Source: Pseudoleptotrichia goodfellowii
GTDB lineage: Bacteria; Fusobacteriota; Fusobacteriia; Fusobacteriales; Leptotrichiaceae
Direction: 5' to 3'
NCBI RefSeq assembly: GCF_007990505.1
Contig: NZ_AP019822.1
Span: forward strand, 1,550,001-1,614,000
DNA: 64,000 nt
In this document: in pieces, positions 26,012 to 34,624 of the stretch
Layout of the letters: every line of letters starts with the position of its first letter
Position numbering within the stretch: the first letter of the stretch is position 1
Position numbers and translations under genes: made by a program
Notes under the pieces: generated by a model
The model's database searches: none
Told to the model about the DNA's origin: nothing
Seen by the model: only the letters and a program-made list of their open reading frames with translations

Positions 26012-26332
26012 ATGAAAATCATTATTAGCGGAAAACAATTGAAAATTACGGATGCAATCAAAAGTTATACTGAAGAAAAGATTAATAAACTTTCAAAGTA
26101 TACAGATGCTATAACTGAAGTCGATATTGTCCTTGCAGTTGAAAAAAAGAAAACCGAGGGGGATGTCCATAAAGCTGACGGCTTGGTTTATGCAAGCGGT
26201 ACAAAAATAAAAGTTGAAGCCAGAAACGATGATTTATATGCAGCCATTGACGAATTATCAGAAAGATTGGAAAGACAAGTAAGAAAATATAAAGAAAAAC
26301 AAAAAGACCATAATAAAAAAGGTAGCCATTAA
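26012..26332 (+). CDS. hpf: Ribosome hibernation/stationary-phase factor (short HPF/RaiA type)
   Basis: A 106-residue ribosome-associated inhibitor: MKIIISGKQLKITDAIKSYTEEKINKLSKYTDAITEVDIVL, KVEARNDDLYAAIDELSERLERQVRKYKEK. It is the short form without the C-terminal dimerisation domain of long HPF. I chose the internal ATG after AGAGGA rather than the frame start 27 nt upstream. It is the only plus-strand gene in the first 38 kb, with its own promoter and a shared terminator. Confidence 0.9.
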   Translation: MKIIISGKQLKITDAIKSYTEEKINKLSKYTDAITEVDIVLAVEKKKTEGDVHKADGLVYASGTKIKVEARNDDLYAAIDELSERLERQVRKYKEKQKDHNKKGSH

Positions 26333-26394
26333 TAATAAATTTTCTAATATAAAAGTTACTTTAACTTTAATCGTATGATTTGCTAATATTTCCT

Positions 26395-26434
26395 AAAAAG
26401 TGCAGAACGGTATCTATACTGAACTGCACTTTTT
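26395..26434. terminator. Bidirectional terminator between hpf and the 26.5-kb gene
   Basis: AAAAAGTGCAG pairs with CTGCACTTTTT around an 18-nt loop; A and T tracts on the two sides allow it to work in both directions between convergent genes. Confidence 0.85.
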
Positions 26435-26511
26435 ATATATCCCAAAGGTTATTTCTTTCATTTTTAATCCATGCTGTGTATTTTTCTGAATATTGGAAAT
26501 TTTGTTTGTAC

Positions 26512-26976
26512 TTATTTTATTACAGATTCACAATCAACGGTATTATTAGGCAGAGGAAACATCATACTGAAAATATATTCTTCCTCAACAATTACACATT
26601 TTTTTCTATAGAATACCAAAAATACTTTCTTTTTTAATAAATTTCCTTTTTCAAATATCTTATATCCTTGGGTTCGATATTCATATTCTTCTAACAGTGA
26701 AATGATATTTCCGTTTCCTAAATTTTCTTCATTTCCTAATATTTTCTTTCTGCTTTCTTCATTTTCGAGTGCAGATTTATAATTTTTAAATAAATCTTTT
26801 AACATCATATTTCTTTTTATATGATTTTTCCACTCTTTTTCATTAAATTTTTTATCGGATATTTTTATATTTTCTATGCTAAACTTTTTTATGTTCAAAT
26901 GATCTGCTATCATAAAGCACAGTAAAATCATTAATAATACTGAAACTATTTTTATAATAATTTTTATCCTTTGCAT
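26512..26976 (-). CDS. Hypothetical single-pass membrane protein
   Basis: A 154-residue protein with one N-terminal membrane segment (IIIKIVSVLLMILLCFMIADHL) and a Lys/Glu-rich soluble part, probably outside the membrane. No family recognised. It overlaps rnmV by 13 bases and ends the long operon that starts at the Deg-like gene. Confidence 0.7.
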   Translation of the reverse strand: MQRIKIIIKIVSVLLMILLCFMIADHLNIKKFSIENIKISDKKFNEKEWKNHIKRNMMLKDLFKNYKSALENEESRKKILGNEENLGNGNIISLLEEYEYRTQGYKIFEKGNLLKKKVFLVFYRKKCVIVEEEYIFSMMFPLPNNTVDCESVIK

Positions 26977-27548
26977 AATTGGTATTCTACCTCTATTTCC
27001 CTTATCGCCTCATCAAAATTTTCTTTGGAAATATCAAATGAATTTAAAGCATTTAACAACTGTTTTGAATTATAGTATCCTATTTTCAGGGTATCTCCTA
27101 AAAGTGCTCTTTTTTCTTTGGCTCCTTCTCCCGAGCATAACCCGTTTTCAATAAGATCTTTTACAGTAAAAATATATTTTTCATCTGATCTATTTTTATG
27201 AGTTACTATATGCAATAATGCTTCTTTTATTGATTCGTCGGAAGCATTTTCCACACCGATATTATCTTTTTTCGTGGCATTTTTTCTGCTTATAAAAGCA
27301 TGTTTTATATCGGGTATCCTTTTTTCTACAACACTTCTTATTTTTTTCCCTGCAAAATCAGGATCGGTCAACAATATCAAATCATTATTTTTTGCCAATT
27401 CCGAAAGTTTACCGAGAGATTTTTTCGTAAGTCCCGAAAATCCGTTTAAAGCCACAACATGAGCATCTACAACTCTTTTTACAGCAGTTATATCATCTCT
27501 TCCTTCTACCACAATAATTTCATTTATTTTTATCTTTTTATTTTCCAT
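26964..27548 (-). CDS. rnmV: Ribonuclease M5
   Basis: Toprim nuclease that matures the 5S rRNA precursor in low-GC bacteria. Toprim motifs are visible near the N-terminus: EIIVVEGRDDITAV (Glu) and LILLTDPDFAGKKIR (Asp-X-Asp), then HAFISRKNATKK. I chose the ATG at 27548; the frame extends to a TTG at 27563 directly after the pepD stop. It is 194 residues, a normal length. Confidence 0.92.
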   Translation of the reverse strand: MENKKIKINEIIVVEGRDDITAVKRVVDAHVVALNGFSGLTKKSLGKLSELAKNNDLILLTDPDFAGKKIRSVVEKRIPDIKHAFISRKNATKKDNIGVENASDESIKEALLHIVTHKNRSDEKYIFTVKDLIENGLCSGEGAKEKRALLGDTLKIGYYNSKQLLNALNSFDISKENFDEAIREIEVEYQLCKG

Positions 27549-27563
27549 TAAAACCGCTTTCAA

Positions 27564-29054
27564 TTATTTAATATTATAATCTTCAAGTATTTTTAACAAG
27601 AGTTTCCACGTATCGCCTACAGATTTTATATCCATTCTTTCCTCAGGTGTGTGGGCTCCATATATATTGGGTCCTATAGAAACTACATCAAGATTTTCCA
27701 TTTTATTCGTGAAAATTCCGCATTCAAGTCCTGCGTGAATAGCTTTTATTTCAGCATCTTTTCCTGTGAGTTTTTTAAAGGATTTTACTATCAAATCTCT
27801 AATTTCTGAATGTTCTTTGTATTCCCAAGGTAAATGAGCCGAATCGACTTTTATATTTGCTCCGTGTTTTCTTGCTAAATCTGTAATTTCAGAAATAAGA
27901 TTTTGTAAAGAAGCACTTACCGAACTTCTGGATAAAGCCTTGAAAGTCATCTGAATATTTCCGCCTACCGATGCAGTTTTTGCAACCCCTAAATTAATGG
28001 AAGTTTCCACAAGTCCTTCGACCTGTTTGCTCATCGCCTGTATCCCATTAGGAAATTCATGCAAATAAGATATAATGTTTGCAGTGTCCGATTGAGAAAT
28101 TTCTGCAGGCTTTTTCCCTAATTTTTCTATTGAAATTTCACTCACTTCAATAATCGGCGATTTATCCACCGCTTTAAAGTCTTTCAGTATATTTCCGAAA
28201 GCAAGTTTAGCAGCTTTTTCAAACTCTTTTACAGTATCTCCATCCAGTTTTACATTCAAATGTACCATAGCTTCTCTCGGGATAGCATTTACTTTTTCTC
28301 CGCCGTCTATATGAATCAATCTCATAGAATAACGTTTACTCAGATGATAAAGCACTTCTCCCATTATTTTATTGGAATTTCCGAAATTTTTATGTATTTC
28401 CGCTCCTGAATGTCCTCCTGAAAGTCCTTTGATTTCTATAGAAATCAATGTCGAATCTTCAGTTTTTATCTTTTTCGGAGACAATATAAATTGTGTAGTA
28501 GTTCTTCCTCCTCCGGCACTGCTTACGTAAATTTCTCCATATTCTTCAGTGTCAAGATTAATTAGGGTTTTCCCGTCAAAAACAGAATAGTCGAGATTTT
28601 CAGCTCCGGACATTCCTTCTTCTTCATCGGTAGTTATGAGTATTTCCAAAGCGGGATGTTTTATATCGTCACTGTCGAGTATCGCAAGAGCATAAGCCAC
28701 TGCAATTCCGTTATCTGCTCCGAGTGTTGTCCCGTTTGCTTTTAAAAATCCCTCTCTTTCAACGAGCTCTATTCCCTGTGTTTCAAAATTGAATTTAGTA
28801 TCTTTATTTTTCTCCCAAACCATATCCATATGTCCTTGAAGAATTAACGGAGAAAAATCTTCGTATCCTTCAGAAGCTTTCTTTTTAATAACTACATTAT
28901 AATTTTGATCCTGCATTACCTGAAGTCCTCTGCCTTTAGCAAATTTTACAAGCCAGTCACTGATTTCCTTTTCCTTTTTTGAACCTCTCGGTATTTTTGA
29001 AATTTCTCTAAAATAATGAAAAACCTTTTCAGGATATAATTTTTCAACATCCAT
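27564..29054 (-). CDS. pepD: Aminoacyl-histidine dipeptidase (PepD, M20C)
   Basis: Zinc dipeptidase of clan MH. The 496 residues contain LILQGHMDMVWEKN (first metal His/Asp), GTTLGADNGIAVAYALAI (bridging Asp), ITTDEEEGMSGA (catalytic Glu pair), the lid domain, and AIHAGLECGIF/GPNIYGAHTPEERM at the C-terminus. It cleaves Xaa-His and other dipeptides in the cytoplasm. Cotranscribed with dinB and the 49-residue ORF. Confidence 0.95.
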   Translation of the reverse strand: MDVEKLYPEKVFHYFREISKIPRGSKKEKEISDWLVKFAKGRGLQVMQDQNYNVVIKKKASEGYEDFSPLILQGHMDMVWEKNKDTKFNFETQGIELVEREGFLKANGTTLGADNGIAVAYALAILDSDDIKHPALEILITTDEEEGMSGAENLDYSVFDGKTLINLDTEEYGEIYVSSAGGGRTTTQFILSPKKIKTEDSTLISIEIKGLSGGHSGAEIHKNFGNSNKIMGEVLYHLSKRYSMRLIHIDGGEKVNAIPREAMVHLNVKLDGDTVKEFEKAAKLAFGNILKDFKAVDKSPIIEVSEISIEKLGKKPAEISQSDTANIISYLHEFPNGIQAMSKQVEGLVETSINLGVAKTASVGGNIQMTFKALSRSSVSASLQNLISEITDLARKHGANIKVDSAHLPWEYKEHSEIRDLIVKSFKKLTGKDAEIKAIHAGLECGIFTNKMENLDVVSIGPNIYGAHTPEERMDIKSVGDTWKLLLKILEDYNIK

Positions 29055-29096
29055 ATTATTTGCACCTGCCTTTTTAAATTTTATTGTATTTTATTT

Positions 29097-29246
29097 TTAA
29101 ATAATTGAATCAAAAAGTTCTTCCAGTAAAACCATTTCTTTCTGAGTCAGATCATGACCGGATTTCAGTTTTTTCAAAAGAGGATTGTCCTCAGCAAGAC
29201 TGCTTCTTTCAAGAACTTTTATTACAAGTCTTTTATAAAACTCCAT
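29097..29246 (-). CDS. 49-residue uncharacterised protein
   Basis: A short frame between dinB and pepD on the same strand: it starts MEFYKRLVIKVLERSSLAED and ends LTQKEMVLLEELFDSII. It has GGAGCGGG 4 nt before the ATG, no membrane segment and an amphipathic-helix character. Spacing (26 nt after dinB, 42 nt before pepD) fits an operon gene. No family recognised. Confidence 0.65.
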   Translation of the reverse strand: MEFYKRLVIKVLERSSLAEDNPLLKKLKSGHDLTQKEMVLLEELFDSII

Positions 29247-29272
29247 ATTTCCCGCTCCTTTTTTATATTTTA

Positions 29273-30334
29273 TTATTTACTGTTTTGCAAATCATTAAAA
29301 GACAACTGAATAACATTACTTTTTGTAATTGAACTCAGATGTATTCCTATCAGTCTTACTTCGTCTTTTTTCTTTAAATGTTTAAAACTTTCCATTGCCG
29401 CTTCAAATATGCTTTTATACTCGTCTGTTGCGATTTTCAGCGTTTTAGCTTTAGTATAAGTTATAAAATTCGAGTATCTTATCTTTAATGTTACTGTTTT
29501 TGCAAATTCTTTATTTTCTTTCAGCCTTTTGCTCAATTTTTTTGACTGTACTTTCAGTTCATCAGATAATTCAAGTATGTCGTTCATGGACTGTCCGAAA
29601 GTAACTTCGTGTCCGTAAGACTGCCTTTTTCTGTTAGTGTCTATTTCCGAATACTGCATTCCTCTGATTACATTATACAGATATTCTCCCCTGTTTATAC
29701 CGAATTTTGCTGTAAGTTCTCTTTTTTCTATCTTGTAAAGCTCCGAAACTACGGATATATTAAACAGACTTAATAATTCCCTTGTCTTTTTCCCTATTCC
29801 CGGAATAATCGATAAATTTTTATCCCGTATATACTCGACAAACTGCTCTTTACTCTCAAAAATAAAGTAATTATCGGGTTTATTAATATCGCTTGCAATT
29901 TTTGCACTGATTTTGCTGAATCCTATTCCCACAGAACATGTTAATCCGGTATTTTTGAAAATATATTCTTTAAATCTGATAATAAACTTTTCAATATTAT
30001 TATTCTTTATAAATTCCGTTATATCTATATAACCTTCATCTATTGAAGTAAATTCATATTTATCGGTAAATTTTTTTATTAAATTCTGAATTTCCTTTCC
30101 TACAGCAGAATAATAATTTTTTCTCACAGGAATAAGTTTCAAGTAAGGACAAAGCTTTTTTGCAGTAACTGTAGGCATTGCCGATTTTACTCCGAATTTT
30201 CTTGCCTCGTAACTCGCCGTAGTTACTACTCCGTGTCCCACAGCAATGGGAATCCCTTTTAATCGGGGATTATCTCTCTGCTCAATCGAAGCAAAAAAGG
30301 CATCCATATCATAATGCAGATAAATCTTTTCCAT
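29273..30334 (-). CDS. dinB: DNA polymerase IV
   Basis: Y-family translesion polymerase. The 353 residues have HYDMDAFFASIEQRDNP (catalytic Asp), VVTTASYEARKFGVKSAMP, and TSIDEGYIDIT, where the usual Ala after SIDE is Gly, then a helix-hairpin-helix (IPGIGKKTRELL) and a little-finger domain. No beta-clamp motif is obvious beyond the QLSFNDL end. It is 15 nt downstream of lolD. Confidence 0.95.
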   Translation of the reverse strand: MEKIYLHYDMDAFFASIEQRDNPRLKGIPIAVGHGVVTTASYEARKFGVKSAMPTVTAKKLCPYLKLIPVRKNYYSAVGKEIQNLIKKFTDKYEFTSIDEGYIDITEFIKNNNIEKFIIRFKEYIFKNTGLTCSVGIGFSKISAKIASDINKPDNYFIFESKEQFVEYIRDKNLSIIPGIGKKTRELLSLFNISVVSELYKIEKRELTAKFGINRGEYLYNVIRGMQYSEIDTNRKRQSYGHEVTFGQSMNDILELSDELKVQSKKLSKRLKENKEFAKTVTLKIRYSNFITYTKAKTLKIATDEYKSIFEAAMESFKHLKKKDEVRLIGIHLSSITKSNVIQLSFNDLQNSK

Positions 30335-30349
30335 TTTCGCTTACTCCTC

Positions 30350-31033
30350 TTAAACAGAGGTAAATTTACCTTTTTCGATTTTATACTTGTATGTTGCCAA
30401 ATTTGCAAGTTCGGCACTGTGAGTTACGATAATTATTGACTGATCTTTCTCTTTATTTATTTTTTTAAAAAGAGAATTTATAACATCACTTGTCTCACTG
30501 TCAAGATTTCCTGTAGGTTCGTCCGCTAAAATGATTTCAGGATTGTTAATCATTGATCTTGCTATGGCAACTCTCTGTTTTTCTCCTCCGGACAGTTCTA
30601 GCGGCTTATGAGTTATTCTGTCCTTCAAACCTACAAGCTCCAATAATTCTTCGGCTTTTTCTCTTATTTCCTTCTTATCTCTTTTTTTATTAATAAGTGC
30701 CGATATCATAACATTTTCAAGGGCTGTAAATTCATTAAGCAAATAGTGAAACTGAAACACAAATCCGATTTTTTCATTTCTTATAGTATTTTTTATTTTC
30801 TCATTTTTATAATCCACACTGTTTCCGTCTATTTTAAGTTCTCCGTTTGTAGGCACATCAAGAAGTCCCAGTATATTCAAAAGAGTAGTTTTTCCGCTTC
30901 CGGATTTTCCCTGTATAGAAGCAAAATCTCCTTTACCGAAAGAGAGATTTACATCTTTCAATATATGAATTTCTTCAACTTTAGTCTTGTATATTTTATT
31001 TACATTTTTAAGTTCTATTATTTTATTATTCAT
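30350..31033 (-). CDS. lolD: Lipoprotein-releasing ABC transporter ATPase (LolD-like)
   Basis: A 227-residue ABC ATPase of the LolD/MacB clade. Walker A is GKSGSGKTTLLN, the Q-loop is in VFQFHYLLNEFTALENV, the signature is LSGGEKQRVAIARS, Walker B is IILADEPTGNLD and the switch His is VTHS. It powers lipoprotein extraction from the inner membrane with the neighbouring permease, which it overlaps by 8 bases. Confidence 0.92.
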   Translation of the reverse strand: MNNKIIELKNVNKIYKTKVEEIHILKDVNLSFGKGDFASIQGKSGSGKTTLLNILGLLDVPTNGELKIDGNSVDYKNEKIKNTIRNEKIGFVFQFHYLLNEFTALENVMISALINKKRDKKEIREKAEELLELVGLKDRITHKPLELSGGEKQRVAIARSMINNPEIILADEPTGNLDSETSDVINSLFKKINKEKDQSIIIVTHSAELANLATYKYKIEKGKFTSV

Positions 31034-32189
31034 GTTTTAACGCCTCCACAGGATTCATTCGTGATGCTCTTACTGCAGGATAAATTGTGGAAATAAATAC
31101 TACAATAAAAGTAATAATATATACTGCAGAAAGTTCAGCTACAGATATATATAAAGGCAATTCGTCAAGGTAATAATAGGAATCTTTCATATATATTTTA
31201 AATAGTTTTTGGAGTGAGATCAATATAAAAGGCGATAAAATGCTTGCCAAAACCATTCCCGATACTCCGATTATAAGACCCTCTATTGTAAAAATCTTTC
31301 TTATATTCTTGTTTGTATATCCGATAGACTTCAATATTCCTATATCTTTTATCTTTTCTCTTACTATCATATTTAATATTACAGACACTGCAAAACATGC
31401 TATCATTAAAAGTAAACTTAAAATAGCTATCAGAACGAATTTTTCAAATCGTACTGCACTAAGCAGACCTTCATTTACTACTTTCCAGCTCTGTACTTTA
31501 TAATCGCTTTCAGGAAATTTTGACATAACTGTGCCGACTGTATTTTCAACTTTTTGAGGATTTTCTACAAGTATTCCTACTTCTGTTGCAGCTTCTCCTC
31601 TTTCAAACATTATCTGCATCGTTTTAAGAGGTACTATTACCAGATTTGAATCATAAGGCAATCCTCCCGTCTTAAAAATACCTCTGACAATAAGTTTTAT
31701 TTCTTTATTTTCTGCAGAAACAAGACTAAGTTCCTCACCTACTTTTATCCCCATTTCTTCAGCCAATACTTTTCCTACCAATACGGAATTACCTTCAGAA
31801 ATATCATTTTTTCCGTCTATTATTTTTAATTTCAAATCATTTTTTACATTTTCGGCACTGATTCCGTCAGCCAAAACTCCCTTTGCAAGTTCGTTATATT
31901 TTATAATTGACTGACTTCTTATCTCAGGAATAACGGCTTTTACATCTTTCATTCCTTTAGTCTTTTCAAGTATATCCTGATAACTTTCAAAATACGAATC
32001 TTTGGCATTTTTTATTAAAATGTGAGGACTTAATGTCAGCAAAGAATTTACCATATTTTTATTAAGACCATTTGATACAGTAAGAGACACTACAAATACC
32101 GTTACTGCGATAGCCACTCCCAACACGGAAAATATACTTTGAAATTTTCTTTCGAGTATGTGTCTTACAGCTATAAATAACTCTACCAT
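31026..32189 (-). CDS. lolE: Lipoprotein-releasing permease (LolC/LolE-like)
   Basis: A 387-residue FtsX/MacB-type permease: one N-terminal membrane segment (FQSIFSVLGVAIAVTVFVVSLTVSNG), a large periplasmic domain, and three C-terminal segments (LIAILSLLLMIACFAVSVILNMIV onward) with the FtsX motif DIGILKSIGYTNKNIRKIF. Only one such gene is present, so it probably acts as a homodimer (LolF-type) with LolD. Confidence 0.9.
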   Translation of the reverse strand: MVELFIAVRHILERKFQSIFSVLGVAIAVTVFVVSLTVSNGLNKNMVNSLLTLSPHILIKNAKDSYFESYQDILEKTKGMKDVKAVIPEIRSQSIIKYNELAKGVLADGISAENVKNDLKLKIIDGKNDISEGNSVLVGKVLAEEMGIKVGEELSLVSAENKEIKLIVRGIFKTGGLPYDSNLVIVPLKTMQIMFERGEAATEVGILVENPQKVENTVGTVMSKFPESDYKVQSWKVVNEGLLSAVRFEKFVLIAILSLLLMIACFAVSVILNMIVREKIKDIGILKSIGYTNKNIRKIFTIEGLIIGVSGMVLASILSPFILISLQKLFKIYMKDSYYYLDELPLYISVAELSAVYIITFIVVFISTIYPAVRASRMNPVEALKHE

Positions 32190-32197
32190 TTTTCCCC

Positions 32198-33628
32198 CTA
32201 TTTAACATCATCGGACATATCCGATGTTATATTATAATTTCTCATCAATTCTGCTTTTTCCGCCTGAACCTGTTTCACATCAAGCACTATTTCTTCTCCA
32301 CGATCTGTTTCAAATACTATAAACTCACTATTTACAGCTTGTACTTTTTTCACAAAATTTTTAAAGTCTTTATATTTTTGTCCGTTCACTTTTGTTATAA
32401 TCAGATTTCCCATATCGGAATATCCCAGATTCACATCAAAAGGCAACACTCTTACCAACACTGCAAGTTCCGAATAATCTTTGAAAGATTCTTCTTTTTC
32501 ATAAACAGAGTTCAATGCTCCCTGTGTTACTCCCATATAGTTATTTGTCAAAGGCTCGAATAACAGTCCTCCGTAAACTAAATATGAAGGAGCAGTTTCA
32601 AGAGTTACATTTTTAACTACGCTGTACTTGACATTTTTACTGTTCAGTTTTACCTGTCCGTTCTGTTTCTTTTTATCTCTTACTATTTCATATGACAGAC
32701 TGTCTCCGTATTTTTTTTGCTGATTTACATACCCGAAGTCGGTTTTTTCATTTTTTCTGAATTCTACCGTTCCGTCATATTCTATAGGACTGTTATCCAA
32801 TTTCAGCAATACATCATTAGGTTTTAATACTCCTTCAAAAGGAGAATTTTTAAATATTTTTTTTATTAATACTCCCTGAGAATTATTTTCCAGTCCTAAC
32901 ATTTTTCTGTGAGAAGGACTTTCAAGTTTGGACCATTCTACTCCTAATACAGGTGCTCCGTCGTAATTTCCATCCTTTACATCATCCAGAAAATGCTCAA
33001 GTATTGTTACCGGAATGAAGTATCCTATGTTGTCGGCAGATGATAATCCCGCAAATGCCACTCCTGCTACTTTATTTTTACTTATAACAGGACCTCCGCT
33101 GTTTCCGCTGTTTATTGCAGCATCTGTCTGTCCTATAAGAAATCTTTTATTTGTCAATGTGTAAGCGTTGTGCTCCATTCTTGAAACTATTCCCTGAGTT
33201 GTGCTTAATTTATCTCCTCCCAAAGGGTAGCCGTATACAGTTACATTATCCTGTATTTGAGGTAATGTCCCTAATTTCAAAGAAGATGTTCTGTTGAAAA
33301 ATGTTTTGTCTTCCACTTCCACAAAAGCCAAATCATAATCTTCAGATATAAATTTTACTGTAGCCTTGTATTTTTTTGAATCTCCTTCTTTTCTAACTTG
33401 CAGAAATTTTGCATTAAGCACCGCATGGGCATTAGTTATAATTTTGTTTCCTTCTACAATAAATCCTGTTGCCGTAGAATTAAAACTTTGTCCGTATTGC
33501 CAAGGAGCCTCATAATTAAACAGCTGATGAGAGGCATATACTTTAACTAAAGCCTTTTTTATCGCAGCATCATTCGCAAATATTGCCATTCCTAATAATA
33601 AATATAATGTTAATAATAGTTTTTTCAT
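32198..33628 (-). CDS. Exported Deg/HtrA-like serine protease
   Basis: A 476-residue exported protein (signal MKKLLLTLYLLLGMAIFA). The trypsin-like triad is visible: His68 in IITNAHAV, Asp99 in SEDYDLAFVEV and Ser177 in NSGNSGGPV. A PDZ domain follows (GVLIKKIFKNSPFEGVLKPNDVLLKLD), then a second, plant Deg9-like C-terminal region. It likely degrades or holds misfolded envelope proteins; a role in lipoprotein sorting is suggested by lolED 8 nt downstream. The RBS is separated from the ATG by a perfect hairpin (separate entry). Confidence 0.9.
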   Translation of the reverse strand: MKKLLLTLYLLLGMAIFANDAAIKKALVKVYASHQLFNYEAPWQYGQSFNSTATGFIVEGNKIITNAHAVLNAKFLQVRKEGDSKKYKATVKFISEDYDLAFVEVEDKTFFNRTSSLKLGTLPQIQDNVTVYGYPLGGDKLSTTQGIVSRMEHNAYTLTNKRFLIGQTDAAINSGNSGGPVISKNKVAGVAFAGLSSADNIGYFIPVTILEHFLDDVKDGNYDGAPVLGVEWSKLESPSHRKMLGLENNSQGVLIKKIFKNSPFEGVLKPNDVLLKLDNSPIEYDGTVEFRKNEKTDFGYVNQQKKYGDSLSYEIVRDKKKQNGQVKLNSKNVKYSVVKNVTLETAPSYLVYGGLLFEPLTNNYMGVTQGALNSVYEKEESFKDYSELAVLVRVLPFDVNLGYSDMGNLIITKVNGQKYKDFKNFVKKVQAVNSEFIVFETDRGEEIVLDVKQVQAEKAELMRNYNITSDMSDDVK

Positions 33629-33634
33629 TTTTCC

Positions 33635-33673
33635 GGTAATAATTATTTTACTGTAATTATTACCTTCCTCCTT
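33635..33673 (-). promoter_or_regulatory. RBS split from start codon by a hairpin (Deg-like gene)
   Basis: On the minus strand AAGGAGG (33667-33673) is followed by AA and a perfect 10-bp inverted repeat GGTAATAATT / AATTATTACC (33635-33664, 10-nt loop), then GGAAAA and the ATG. Looping it out leaves a spacing of about 8 nt. Confidence 0.6.
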
Positions 33674-33726
33674 ATGTAATTATTTGTGTTTTAACGGTTA
33701 CACATAACCTTTTTAATTCACTTTTC

Positions 33727-34233
33727 TCAATAAGCTATCTCCAATTTATCCCCTATATAATTCTGTATGAGTTTCAAAAATAACATATCATTTCCTATAT
33801 TCAGCCTTAATTTTACCCGTTTTTTATCTTTTGTTACAATATCAAGAAATCTGTCATATTTAAAAGCACTTATTCTGTCTATCTTTACTGTAGCTGACTC
33901 TATTTCTTGCATATCTATACTGACTTTTCCGGCAATAATAACATTCTTTTTTATGACAATTTTATATCCGAAAAGCAGCCACGCTGCAAATATCGAGTAA
34001 CCAATCAGTGCGATACTCATGATCATTCTGAATACAGAAAATTTTTCTATTCCTGCCAGCTCCTTATAAAGTGAGTATATTGCTATAAACGAAATCATTA
34101 TAAAAAAAATAGATGATGAAGTTGCATATTTCTTATTTACCCTGAAAACATATGTATCTTTTTCATCTTCTATTTTGTATTCTTCCAGTCTTTTTTTTAA
34201 ATTTTCCAATTTATATATATCCAAACAGCTCAT
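33727..34233 (-). CDS. Hypothetical two-pass membrane protein
   Basis: A 168-residue protein: a charged N-terminal helix (LENLKKRLEEYKIEDEKD), two membrane segments (SSSIFFIMISFIAIYSLY and MIMSIALIGYSIFAAWLLFGY), and a C-terminal beta-rich part (KVSIDMQEIESATVKIDRISAFKYDRFLDIV) that looks like a small bacterial PH-like domain. Function unknown. It follows the second copy of the 74-bp repeat. Confidence 0.7.
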   Translation of the reverse strand: MSCLDIYKLENLKKRLEEYKIEDEKDTYVFRVNKKYATSSSIFFIMISFIAIYSLYKELAGIEKFSVFRMIMSIALIGYSIFAAWLLFGYKIVIKKNVIIAGKVSIDMQEIESATVKIDRISAFKYDRFLDIVTKDKKRVKLRLNIGNDMLFLKLIQNYIGDKLEIAY

Positions 34234-34256
34234 TTCCTTTCTTTATATATTTTCTC

Positions 34257-34330
34257 CCCGCATTTTCGGAGTCGACGCAGTCGCGTAAAAGCGGGGTAGC
34301 GAGAGTATGAGGGCGACAATGAGCCCTCAT
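34257..34330. repeat. Dispersed 74-bp palindromic repeat, copy 2
   Basis: Inverted relative to copy 1 at 1938-2011. Here the outer stem CCCCGC/GCGGGG is complete and the inner stem is ACGC-GACT-GCGT, preserving pairing where copy 1 has ACGT/ACGT. Its edge touches the stop codon of the upstream FtsB-like gene. Confidence 0.75.
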
Positions 34331-34605
34331 TATTCCACAATTTTATATGTTACTTCGCCCTCTTTTTTCAAATTCAGTTTATCACGGGCAACTCTTTCTA
34401 TTTTTTCTTCTTCACTGAAATTTTTTATATTACTTTCAAGTTTTTTCTTTTTTTCAGCATATTCTTCAACTTCTTTTTCAGTATTTTTTATTTCTTTACT
34501 CACTTCTTTTTTTACTAAATAAGTTTCAAAAGTCTGATAACCGATACCGAATAAAGCAAGAATGAAAAATATATTGAAAAGAAAGAAAATTTTTCCTCTT
34601 CCCAT
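34330..34605 (-). CDS. FtsB/DivIC-like septum formation protein
   Basis: A 91-residue bitopic protein with one N-terminal membrane segment (FFLFNIFFILALFGIGYQTF), a coiled coil (KKEVSKEIKNTEKEVEEYAEKKKKLESNIKNF) and the C-terminal EEKIERVARDKLNLKKEGEVTY motif of the FtsB/DivIC family. It stabilises the FtsQLB-type divisome complex. FtsB and DivIC cannot be distinguished by eye. Confidence 0.88.
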   Translation of the reverse strand: MGRGKIFFLFNIFFILALFGIGYQTFETYLVKKEVSKEIKNTEKEVEEYAEKKKKLESNIKNFSEEEKIERVARDKLNLKKEGEVTYKIVE

Positions 34606-34624
34606 TTTCTCTTCTCCTAAATTC

